Assembly (NCBI GenBank): GCA_945632055.1
Contig: CALZCU010000078.1
Coordinates: 1-5,703 of the forward strand
DNA from: an uncultured Ruminococcus sp.
Lineage (GTDB): Bacteria > Bacillota > Clostridia > Oscillospirales > Acutalibacteraceae
Direction: 5' to 3'
DNA: 5,703 nt
In this document: piece after piece, positions 1-5,687 of the stretch
Numbering within the stretch: position 1 is the stretch's first letter
How the letters are laid out: every line of letters begins with the position of its first letter
Position numbers and translations under genes: made by a program
The notes under the pieces: generated by a model
Told to the model about the DNA's origin: nothing
Seen by the model: the letters and a program-made list of their open reading frames with translations, nothing else
Databases searched by the model: none

Positions 1-326
1 ATTTTCAGCACAACCTCGGTGTCGCTGTGACCTCTGAAGCGGAATCCGTCTGCACGAAGCTCCTCCCTGAGAATATCAGTGTTGTAAAGCTCGCCGTTGT
101 AGACTATGACATAGGTTTTGCCGTTGTGGCTTGCCGCCATAGGCTGTTTGCCTGTTTCCCTGTCAATTACAATCAGACGGCGGTGAATGAGAGCCGTATT
201 TTTGTTAATGTAAATTCCGTTTTCATCAGGTCCCCGCCGTTCAAGCGTTTGCGACATATTGTTGAGCAGCTTAATTCTCCTGCTCATATCTGCGTCCCGT
301 TCAATCCAGCCTGCTATTCCGCACAT
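1..326 (-). CDS. asnB: Asparagine synthetase (glutamine-hydrolysing), N-terminal part only
   Basis: This is the first 108 codons of a class II (Ntn-type) glutamine amidotransferase; the rest lies beyond the left edge. The protein starts MCGIAGW, so Cys2, exposed after removal of Met1, is the expected nucleophile that releases ammonia from glutamine. Other glutaminase landmarks are RRGPDENG (residues 30-37), HRRLIVID (48-55, with the glutamine-binding Arg), YNGELYN (76-82) and HSDTEVVL (100-107). This spacing is typical of AsnB; GlmS and PurF differ in these motifs. The full enzyme would carry a C-terminal ATP-dependent synthetase domain that amidates aspartate, which cannot be seen here. The ATG at 326 has a GGAGGT site at 338-333, six bases upstream. 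The gene begins 22 bases after the ylbJ stop with no terminator between, so the two are probably co-transcribed. A related asparagine synthetase-like protein of unknown substrate cannot be excluded without the C-terminal domain. Confidence 0.94.
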   Translation of the reverse strand, partial: MCGIAGWIERDADMSRRIKLLNNMSQTLERRGPDENGIYINKNTALIHRRLIVIDRETGKQPMAASHNGKTYVIVYNGELYNTDILREELRADGFRFRGHSDTEVVLK

Positions 327-348
327 AGAATTACCTCCGTTACTTATT

Positions 349-1419
349 TTATTGGTCTTTAATTGATTTTGTTGAATATAAAAAGCAAATCACCGCACCG
401 ATTAATGCCGCCGCGGAGATTATTGTTCCTCCGTAAAGCGCAGGAGTTTCCACATATGAGGTGGAAAAAACCTGTTCGTTTCCGAGAAAGAGCAATGCCC
501 CGAAATGAGTGAGCAAGGCTGTAAATGCACCTTGTAAAATTCTGATGCAGAAAAATAAAGGCTTGCAAACCTTAACCTTGCCGAGTGCCGAAAAAATTTG
601 AAAATGAACGCAAAGTCCGCCGAAGCCGATTGCAAATGCAGTAAGCTCAAGCGGACAGCACTCCGAAAGCTTGCTGACAGCGGAGCAGACCTCTAGCAGA
701 CAGTAAACGATGCCTTTCAGCAAGTCATTGCCAAGCGCAGGCTCAATCATTCCCGTAAGCGCAGAAAAAAGAACTACAAAGGCACAGATGCTCAGAATCC
801 CCTTTGAGCTGTCGACAGCCGACTCAACAATTGCCGAGCCTACAGGACTGAATGATGAGGTCAGTTTTGTATTTTCGGTAATCTCCTTTCGGTGTCTGTC
901 ACAAATATTTACAAGCAGACCTGTCGCAAGGACAGAAATTACCTGGGCAGACAGGATAATAAGCCCGACGGTTTTGTTGTTGTAAAGTGAAGAACCGACA
1001 AAGCTGACAATAAATCCCGGACCTGCGCATACTGCAAACAGAGCCGCTTTTTCAGCCTCTCTTTCGGAGACAGCTCCGCTTTTGCAAAGCTCGGAAATCC
1101 CTTTTGCTCCGACAGGATAGCCGCCGAGCATACTCAGAATAATAATCGGGGCAAAACAGCCAGAAAGACCGAACAGCTTTTTTGTAATGCCGCCAAATGC
1201 TCTGCCGAGCTTTTGTGCCAGCCCGCTTTTGACAATAAAGGAAGCCGCCGCCATAAAGGGAAACAGTGACGGAACAAGCACATTAAGGCAAAGGCTTATT
1301 CCGTTTACGGCTCCCTTTGAGCAACTGTCCGAAAAAATCAGTATTGAAGCACAAACGGCAACCGCCGCCAGAGCTTTGATTGCTGTTCCGATTTTTCCGA
1401 CTGCCGCATTAATATACAT
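349..1419 (-). CDS. ylbJ: Sporulation integral membrane protein YlbJ (nucleoside-recognition/Gate family)
   Basis: This is a polytopic membrane protein of 356 residues from the preferred start. Hydrophobic stretches lie near residues 12-30, 41-63, 86-104, 126-146, 150-171, 207-226, 258-279, 286-311 and 328-348. Family-like signatures are VLVPSLFPFM (47-56), GGYPVGAK (99-106), AGPGF (132-136) and GFGGLCVHFQIF (265-276), the pattern I associate with YlbJ and its Gate-domain relatives SpoIIIAJ-independent SpmA/SpmB. In B. subtilis YlbJ is a sigma-E product needed for heat-resistant spores; the molecule it transports or senses is not established. The B. subtilis protein is somewhat longer (about 400 residues). 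An in-frame ATG at 1455 would add 12 residues, but it has no ribosome site, whereas the ATG at 1419 follows GGTGA by five bases. Asparagine synthetase follows on the same strand after 22 bases; yqfC diverges on the other side. The family call rests on recognition of motifs and on its sporulation neighbours. Confidence 0.85.
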   Translation of the reverse strand: MYINAAVGKIGTAIKALAAVAVCASILIFSDSCSKGAVNGISLCLNVLVPSLFPFMAAASFIVKSGLAQKLGRAFGGITKKLFGLSGCFAPIIILSMLGGYPVGAKGISELCKSGAVSEREAEKAALFAVCAGPGFIVSFVGSSLYNNKTVGLIILSAQVISVLATGLLVNICDRHRKEITENTKLTSSFSPVGSAIVESAVDSSKGILSICAFVVLFSALTGMIEPALGNDLLKGIVYCLLEVCSAVSKLSECCPLELTAFAIGFGGLCVHFQIFSALGKVKVCKPLFFCIRILQGAFTALLTHFGALLFLGNEQVFSTSYVETPALYGGTIISAAALIGAVICFLYSTKSIKDQ

Positions 1420-1424
1420 ATCAA

Positions 1425-1429
1425 TCACC
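1425..1429 (-). promoter_or_regulatory. Ribosome binding site that decides the ylbJ start
   Basis: Read on the minus strand, GGTGA lies five bases before the ATG at 1419. It matches the 3' part of the AAGGAGGTGA consensus. The upstream in-frame ATG at 1455 is preceded only by T-rich sequence with no purine-rich site, so the inner start is preferred. Confidence 0.6.
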
Positions 1430-1433
1430 GATA

Positions 1434-1461
1434 ATATATATGATTGAAACTGCATAAAAAT
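1434..1461 (+). promoter_or_regulatory. Candidate sigma-E-type promoter for yqfC-yqfD
   Basis: ATA (1434-1436), 16 bases, then CATAAAAAT (1453-1461) resembles the mother-cell sigma-E pattern ATA-N16/18-CATACA-T. Transcription would begin about 1468, some 25 bases before the TTG start of yqfC. yqfC and yqfD are sigma-E genes in B. subtilis, which is why this pattern was sought. The region is very AT-rich, so chance matches are likely, and no sigma-A alternative with acceptable spacing was seen on this strand. Confidence 0.38.
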
Positions 1462-1480
1462 AAATAGAAAAGTAAATTTT

Positions 1481-1485
1481 AGGGG
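1481..1485 (+). promoter_or_regulatory. Ribosome binding site of yqfC, in front of a TTG start
   Basis: AGGGG ends seven bases before TTG at 1493. No in-frame ATG or GTG lies nearby upstream, and the next in-frame ATG is near codon 20, past conserved-looking sequence and without such a site. This supports TTG as the true start. Confidence 0.65.
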
Positions 1486-1492
1486 CGATTTT

Positions 1493-1762
1493 TTGCAAAA
1501 GAATAAGGATAAAACAGGCAGGGGCAGATACCTGCCGCCGGATATTGATATGGGCAGTCAGCCGATGATTGAAATTCTCGGCAACAGGAGAGTGACGCTT
1601 GAGGGGTCGACAGGCATTTTGCTTTACGAAAGCGAAAACATTAAGATTAATACAAAAAGAATGGTTGTGTCCTTTAGCGGCAGAGGTTTGTGCGTCAGAA
1701 ATATCTCCTGCTCCTGCGTTGAAATTGAGGGCTTTATTACGGGAATTGAGTTCCTGACCTGA
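1493..1762 (+). CDS. yqfC: Sporulation protein YqfC (YabP/YqfC family)
   Basis: This 89-residue soluble protein has a charged N-terminus followed by a strand-rich core: IEILGNRRVTLEG (about 24-36), the hydrophobic IllYES turn, IKIN, MVVSFSGRGL (63-72) and a final VEIEGFITGIEF (77-88). This order of short beta strands is typical of the YabP/YqfC family, whose members are close to 90-100 residues. In B. subtilis yqfC is transcribed with yqfD by sigma-E RNA polymerase in the mother cell; its biochemical role is unknown. It begins with TTG behind AGGGG. Its stop at 1760-1762 lies inside the ribosome site of yqfD, so the two genes are translationally close-packed, and this pairing makes the family call much firmer than the sequence alone. 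Confidence 0.87.
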   Translation: MQKNKDKTGRGRYLPPDIDMGSQPMIEILGNRRVTLEGSTGILLYESENIKINTKRMVVSFSGRGLCVRNISCSCVEIEGFITGIEFLT

Positions 1763-1767
1763 GGTGA
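1761..1767 (+). promoter_or_regulatory. Ribosome binding site that decides the yqfD start
   Basis: GAGGTGA overlaps the last two bases of the yqfC stop codon. It leaves one base before the TTG at 1769 and four before the GTG at 1772. Because the GAGG core needs about 5-9 bases to the start, GTG at 1772 is preferred. Confidence 0.7.
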
Positions 1768-1771
1768 TTTG

Positions 1772-2950
1772 GTGTTATTAAGGCTGATTAGGTTTATCAG
1801 AGGATATGTCGACTTTACTGCAAGAGGAAAATTTCCCGAGCGCTTTATGAATATTACCGCAAGATACGGTATAAGCATCTGGAATGCTCAGCCGTCGGAA
1901 AACGGACTTGAAGCCTCAATGTACATAAGTGATTACCGCAAAATCCGTCTTGCAGCCCGAAAATCGGGAGTTGTTACAAAAATCGGCTCAAAGCACGGAC
2001 TGCCGTTTTTTGCTTTTAAATACAAGAGCAGAATAGGTATTCCAATCGGAGCCGCTCTCGGCGCAGTGCTTATGCTTGTGCTGTCAAATTTTATCTGGTC
2101 GGTCAGCATTACGGGAGCTGAAACCGTCAGTGAAACAAGGATCTCTCGGGTGCTTGCACAAAAGGGAGTGGGAACAGGCGGCTGGAAGAACAGACTTGAT
2201 GTGCAGAAAATCGAGCGTGACACAATGCTTGAAATAGGTGAGATAGGCTGGATGAGCGTGAATCTGACAGGCTGTATCGCTTCGGTGGAAATCAAGGAAA
2301 AGGCTGAAAAGCCGAAGTTTGACACAGCAACCGAGCCGTGCAATATCAAGGCTCGGTGCGACGGAGTTATTACAAAAATCAATGCAAAAAAGGGTTTTGT
2401 AAAGGTGCCGAGCGGAAGCGGAGTTGCAAAGGGAGATTTGCTTGTTGCAGGAATAACCGAAACAAAAATGAACACCATACAATATGTGCGTGCAGAAGCG
2501 GAGGTGTTTGCCGATGTTGCTTATAAAAAAGAGCTTTCACTCAGCGGCGAATATGACTACAGCAGTATTTCTGATGAAAAAACGGACAGAAACAGAGCCT
2601 TTTTGCTCTGGCTTGAATTTCCCTGCAATTTGCAGTTTTCCTCCTGCGGAGAGTCTGTTTTCAGCAAATCCTCACAGAGCGTTGTCTGCAACAGCGTCGT
2701 ACTTCCGCTCGGTATTCGTACTGAAACACAGCACAGTCTTGAAAGTGTAAAAGCAAAGCCGAGCAAGGAAACTGCCGAAAAGATATTTAACAATGATTTG
2801 CTTTTGTACGAGGCTTTTGAAAAGCCCGACAGCAGGATTGTAGAAAAAAGCGTTACCGTGAGCAAAAGCAAAGCAGGCTTTTCCTGCATGGCAGAATATG
2901 TTTTTAACGAAAATATTGCAGAGAGTGCAGAATTCAGCGTGACAGATTGA
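1772..2950 (+). CDS. yqfD: Sporulation protein YqfD
   Basis: The product has 392 residues from the GTG start, close to the roughly 400 of B. subtilis YqfD. The N-terminal ~85 residues are basic and mixed (LLRLIRFIRGYVDFTARGKFPERFMN region at the very start, then ISIWN and RKSGVVTKI). A single membrane segment lies at about 88-109, ending FIWSVSITG. After it, residues 112-176 look like a POTRA-style module (SITGAETVSETRI..., GWMSVNLTG, ASVEIKEK). Residues 190-232 (ARCDGVITKI, GFVKVPSGSGVAKGDLLVAG) resemble a hammerhead/lipoyl-like fold, a common arrangement in this family. The bulk of the protein is therefore predicted outside the cytoplasmic face, in the space between mother cell and forespore. 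In B. subtilis it is sigma-E controlled and its molecular role is not defined. yqfC is immediately upstream. The usual next gene, phoH, is not here; ymdB follows instead. An alternative TTG at 1769 would add one residue. Confidence 0.93.
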   Translation: MLLRLIRFIRGYVDFTARGKFPERFMNITARYGISIWNAQPSENGLEASMYISDYRKIRLAARKSGVVTKIGSKHGLPFFAFKYKSRIGIPIGAALGAVLMLVLSNFIWSVSITGAETVSETRISRVLAQKGVGTGGWKNRLDVQKIERDTMLEIGEIGWMSVNLTGCIASVEIKEKAEKPKFDTATEPCNIKARCDGVITKINAKKGFVKVPSGSGVAKGDLLVAGITETKMNTIQYVRAEAEVFADVAYKKELSLSGEYDYSSISDEKTDRNRAFLLWLEFPCNLQFSSCGESVFSKSSQSVVCNSVVLPLGIRTETQHSLESVKAKPSKETAEKIFNNDLLLYEAFEKPDSRIVEKSVTVSKSKAGFSCMAEYVFNENIAESAEFSVTD

Positions 2951-2967
2951 GCAACATATGTTATACT
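2939..2967 (+). promoter_or_regulatory. Sigma-A-type promoter for ymdB with extended -10
   Basis: GTGACA (2939-2944, five of six matches to TTGACA), a 17-base spacer and TATACT (2962-2967, five of six matches to TATAAT) form a near-consensus vegetative promoter. TG at 2959-2960 gives the TGn extended -10. The -35 lies inside the last codons of yqfD. Transcription would start near 2974, giving a leader of about 29 bases with GAGGT at 2994-2998 before the ymdB ATG. Confidence 0.72.
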
Positions 2968-3002
2968 GTCAGTAAATTCAAGCATATTTATTTGAGGTAA
3001 TT

Positions 3003-3776
3003 ATGAGAATACTTTGTATAGGTGATGTTGTCGGCGGCATAGGCTGTGAGTTTCTCCGCAGTAAGCTGCCCGCAATCAAAAAAATTAAGGCGATTGATTT
3101 TGTAATCTGTAACGGAGAAAACTCATCCGACGGCAACGGAATTACTCCTGCTTCGGCAAAGTTCCTGTTCGACAGCGGTGTTGACGCAATCACGCTTGGC
3201 AATCATACCTTCCGCCGTAAGGAAGCATATGAATTTATAGATGAAAATCCCTTTGTCGCCCGTCCTGCAAACTTTCCCGAAAAAACTACTCCCGGAACAG
3301 GTCTGCTGAATATTGACACGGGAAGAAGGATAATTTCAATTATCAATATTATGGGCAATATGTGTATGGACAATAACCTCAACTGCGCCTTTGAAACGGT
3401 TGACAAAATGCTTGACAAAGCGGAGGGCAGAATAGTGATTGTCGATTTTCACGCAGAAACAACGAGTGAAAAGAGGGCAATGGGTTACTATCTTGACGGA
3501 AGGGTGTCTGCTGTATTCGGTACGCATACTCATGTCCAGACCTCAGACTGTCAGGTTCTCCCAAAGGGAACAGGCTATATTACCGATGTGGGTATGACGG
3601 GAACTATTCATTCCGTTCTCGGTGTGAAAACCGAAATCATAATCGAAAAGCTCAGAACAAAGCTTCCTGCCCGTTTTGACCTTGCAAGCGGCGACTGTAA
3701 AATGGAATGCGCAATTTTTGATATTGACGATAAAAGCGGCCTTTGCACAAGTGCCGAAGCACTGAGAATTGAATAA
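3003..3776 (+). CDS. ymdB: YmdB-family metallophosphoesterase (2',3'-cyclic-nucleotide phosphodiesterase)
   Basis: The 257-residue product matches the YmdB/TIGR00282 family over its length (B. subtilis YmdB is about 264). All expected two-metal ligands are present: Asp8 (GDVVG), Glu39 and Asn40 (NGEN, 37-40), Asn67 with the neighbouring catalytic His68 (LGNHTF), His150 (VDFHAE) and His175/His177 (GTHTHVQT). The gene should therefore encode an active enzyme with Fe/Mn-type metals. In B. subtilis YmdB hydrolyses 2',3'-cyclic AMP and related nucleotides, and its loss alters RNA levels and the choice between motility, biofilm and other fates. The ATG has GAGGT four bases upstream. It starts 52 bases after yqfD and has its own promoter there. 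In B. subtilis ymdB lies between rny and spoVS; neither is here, so the neighbourhood differs. Residue numbering was counted directly from the translation. Confidence 0.94.
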   Translation: MRILCIGDVVGGIGCEFLRSKLPAIKKIKAIDFVICNGENSSDGNGITPASAKFLFDSGVDAITLGNHTFRRKEAYEFIDENPFVARPANFPEKTTPGTGLLNIDTGRRIISIINIMGNMCMDNNLNCAFETVDKMLDKAEGRIVIVDFHAETTSEKRAMGYYLDGRVSAVFGTHTHVQTSDCQVLPKGTGYITDVGMTGTIHSVLGVKTEIIIEKLRTKLPARFDLASGDCKMECAIFDIDDKSGLCTSAEALRIE

Positions 3777-3796
3777 TTTGGCATTTGGATAAAAGC

Positions 3797-3820
3797 GTAA
3801 AATAAAATACATTATTTTAC
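3797..3820. repeat. AT-rich inverted repeat between ymdB and fakA
   Basis: GTAAAATAA (3797-3805) and TTATTTTAC (3812-3820) are perfect 9-base inverted arms around AATACA. It lies 20 bases after the ymdB stop and 22 bases before the fakA -35. It has one GC pair per arm and no T-run after it, so it is a poor intrinsic terminator; a protein-binding palindrome is equally possible. In AT-rich DNA a chance origin also remains possible. Confidence 0.5.
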
Positions 3821-3862
3821 ATTGCAAAAAACTGTAAAGATATTGCAAAATCTCTGTAAAGA
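3821..3862 (+). repeat. Imperfect tandem direct repeat overlapping the fakA promoter
   Basis: Two boxes recur in the same order: ATTGCAAAA at 3821-3829 and 3842-3850, and CTGTAAAGA at 3832-3840 and 3854-3862. The offsets of 21 and 22 bases equal about two helical turns, so a bound protein would see both copies on the same face. The second copy contains the TTGCAA -35 element and most of the spacer. This could be an operator or simply a local duplication. Confidence 0.55.
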
Positions 3863-3871
3863 AGCTATAAT
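3843..3871 (+). promoter_or_regulatory. Sigma-A promoter for fakA
   Basis: TTGCAA (3843-3848), exactly 17 bases, then a perfect TATAAT (3866-3871). Start of transcription is expected near 3878, giving a leader of about 40 bases that includes AAGGA (3904-3908) nine bases before the ATG. The DNA upstream is A/T-rich and could act as an UP element. Confidence 0.82.
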
Positions 3872-3917
3872 AAGGATAACTATGAAATGTTTTGTGCATT
3901 AAAAAGGATGTGCTATT

Positions 3918-5558
3918 ATGATTAACGGAGAAATCTTAAAGCAAGCTGTTATTTCGGGTGCAAACAATATCAGCCGACAGAAGAACAGCATTAATGATCT
4001 CAATATTTTCCCTGTGCCTGACGGTGATACAGGCACAAATATGTCGATGACTGTTATGGCGGCTGTTCGTGCGCTTGAGGAGTATGACGGCAGTAATGCA
4101 GGTGAAGCGGCAGGCATTGTCGCTTCGGCAATGCTCAGAGGTGCAAGAGGAAATTCAGGCGTTATAACCTCGCTTATCTTCAGAGGCTTTGCTCAGGGCC
4201 TAAAGGATATGGAGGAGGTCAACGGCAAGAATCTTGCCGCAGCACTCGGGATAGGTGTTGACGCCGCCTACAAGGCTGTTATGAAGCCGACCGAGGGTAC
4301 TATTCTCACAGTTGCAAGAATGGCTTACGAGGCAGGCGTTGAAGCGGCAAAGGAGGACAACAGCGCTGTATTTGTCTGGCAGAATATCTGTGACAAGGCT
4401 AACGATGCGCTTGCAATTACTCCCGAGCTTCTCCCTGTGCTTAAAAAAGCAGGAGTTGTTGACGCAGGCGGCAAGGGACTTTGTGTGATTTTCGAGGGAA
4501 TGCTCTCGGTAATCAAGGACGGAATTGTCGTTGAATACGATGAAACAAGCGAGGTTACCGTTGATAACTTTGACAGTGCGGCGGCTGAGTTTGATGAGGA
4601 AATTAACTTCACCTACTGCACCGAGTTTATCGTAGGAAGAAATCCCGAGGAGGAAACCGACCCTCAGCTTCTCAGGGAATACCTTGAAACAATCGGCGAC
4701 TGCGTTGTCGTGGTCAGCGATGAGGAAATTATAAAGGTGCATGTTCACACCGAAGAGCCCGGCAATGCACTTTCAAAGGGACTTGAGTTCGGCCAGCTTC
4801 TTTCAACAAAGGTTGAAAATATGAAGGAACAGCACAAAAATGTCAAGAAGTCCAAGTCGGGTGAAAAGGAAGTATTCAAGCCTGCCGAGCCTGTTGAGGA
4901 TATAGGCTTTGTTGCCGTTGCGGCAGGCGAAGGACTTAAGAATTTATTTAAGGATTTAGGCTGCACAAATGTTGTGTCGGGCGGTCAGAGTATGAACCCC
5001 AGCACAGATGATATTTTTGCGGCGGTAATGGCTACCCCTGCGAAGAATGTAATCGTTCTTCCGAACAACAAAAACATCATTCTTGCGGCTGAACAGACAG
5101 TGCCGCTCGTTAAGGACAGAAATGTTATCATTGTTCCGACAAGAACGATTCCGCAGGGAATGACTGCAATGCTCAACTACGACCCAGAAATTTCGCCCGA
5201 GAGCAATGCACAGCTTATGATGGATTCAACTCAGAGTGTAGGCACAGGACTTGTTACCTTTGCCGCAAGAAACAGCGAGTTCGGCGGCAAGAAGATTAAA
5301 GAAGGCGACATAATCGCTCTTGAAAACGGCAAGCTCACGATTACCGAGAAAAGCGCAGTCAAGGCTGTAATTAAGCTTGCAAAGGATATGGTCAGCCGTG
5401 ACACATCGTTCATAACGCTGATTTACGGCGAGGACATCAGCGAGGAAGAGGCAAACAAGGCTTACGAGGAGCTGAGAGATAAGTTCGGCTCACGCACTGA
5501 CATTTCGCTTGTAAAGGGCGACCAGCCTGTTTACTATTTTATTCTTAGCGTAGAATGA
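3918..5558 (+). CDS. fakA: Fatty acid kinase ATP-binding subunit FakA (DAK2-domain protein YloV)
   Basis: The 546-residue product has the full three-part layout and usual length (about 550) of FakA/YloV. The N-terminal DhaL/DAK2 kinase domain (about 1-200) carries the metal and ATP motif DLNIFPVPDGDTGTNM (27-42, Asp35 and Asp37), RGARGNSG (74-81), KPTEGTIL (123-130) and VVDAGGKGL (180-188). The middle domain (about 205-310) has Cys234 and KVHVHTEEPG (His275, His277), matching the Cys/His/His zinc set described for Staphylococcus FakA. A DegV-like C-terminal domain follows, with GGQSMNPSTDDI (355-366). FakA phosphorylates fatty acids held by a FakB partner, feeding PlsX/PlsY phospholipid synthesis. 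No fakB is in the window. It has its own sigma-A promoter and AAGGA ribosome site. The Asp23-family gene yloU, usually just upstream, is absent, and recG is not seen in the 145 bases downstream. Confidence 0.95.
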   Translation: MINGEILKQAVISGANNISRQKNSINDLNIFPVPDGDTGTNMSMTVMAAVRALEEYDGSNAGEAAGIVASAMLRGARGNSGVITSLIFRGFAQGLKDMEEVNGKNLAAALGIGVDAAYKAVMKPTEGTILTVARMAYEAGVEAAKEDNSAVFVWQNICDKANDALAITPELLPVLKKAGVVDAGGKGLCVIFEGMLSVIKDGIVVEYDETSEVTVDNFDSAAAEFDEEINFTYCTEFIVGRNPEEETDPQLLREYLETIGDCVVVVSDEEIIKVHVHTEEPGNALSKGLEFGQLLSTKVENMKEQHKNVKKSKSGEKEVFKPAEPVEDIGFVAVAAGEGLKNLFKDLGCTNVVSGGQSMNPSTDDIFAAVMATPAKNVIVLPNNKNIILAAEQTVPLVKDRNVIIVPTRTIPQGMTAMLNYDPEISPESNAQLMMDSTQSVGTGLVTFAARNSEFGGKKIKEGDIIALENGKLTITEKSAVKAVIKLAKDMVSRDTSFITLIYGEDISEEEANKAYEELRDKFGSRTDISLVKGDQPVYYFILSVE

Positions 5559-5634
5559 TGACAATAATATGGCAGCTTGTCGAAAAAGTAGGAACAAAAA
5601 ATTAATAATAGTCAACTTTTATGATATAGCCAAG

Positions 5635-5687
5635 CCTTCCCTTGAGGGAAGGTGTCACTGCCAATGCAGTGACGGAAGGGTGGAAGG
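5635..5687. repeat. GC-rich double-hairpin intergenic repeat, probably truncated by the window end
   Basis: Two adjacent perfect hairpins are visible: CCTTCCC-TTGA-GGGAAGG (5635-5652, 7-base arms) and GTCACTGC-CAAT-GCAGTGAC (5654-5673, 8-base arms). GGAAGG then recurs at 5674-5679 and 5682-5687, either of which could pair with the first CCTTCC to close an outer stem around the second hairpin. There is no T-run, so it is not a standard terminator. I recall very similar sequences in many intergenic regions of Ruminococcaceae-type genomes, where they behave like a dispersed REP- or MITE-like family; this cannot be verified here. Terminal inverted repeats and a target duplication were not seen, and the right end may lie outside the window. 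Confidence 0.7.

Noticed and set aside
27..362. Plus-strand open frame at the left edge
   Set aside because: It is antisense to the asparagine synthetase start, whose motifs (MCGIAGW, YNGELYN) are unmistakable.
1470..1500. Possible sigma-A promoter for ylbJ on the minus strand (TTGCAA, 16 bases, TTTACT)
   Set aside because: The -10 matches only four of six bases, and TTTTGCAAAA here is within the start of yqfC. Too weak to annotate.
1933..2478. Long open frame on the minus strand across yqfD
   Set aside because: It lies wholly inside a well-supported gene, has no recognisable domain, and reflects the codon bias of the real frame.
4200..4748. Minus-strand open frame of about 180 codons across fakA
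   Set aside because: It is antisense to conserved FakA domains, with no ribosome site or recognisable motifs.
5555..5605. A 16-codon frame starting at an ATG that overlaps the fakA stop (MMTIIWQLVEKVGTKN)
   Set aside because: The ATGA overlap is suggestive of coupling, but the frame is tiny, has no clear ribosome site and no family resemblance. A chance frame is the simpler reading.
5583..5620. AAAAGT...ACTTTT pairing after fakA as a terminator
   Set aside because: Six A/T-rich pairs with a loop of about 25 bases would be unstable, and no T-run follows.
5635..5687. The double hairpin as a Rho-independent terminator of fakA
   Set aside because: The stems are GC-rich but are followed by GTG and GGAAGG rather than a run of T, so the standard mechanism does not fit.
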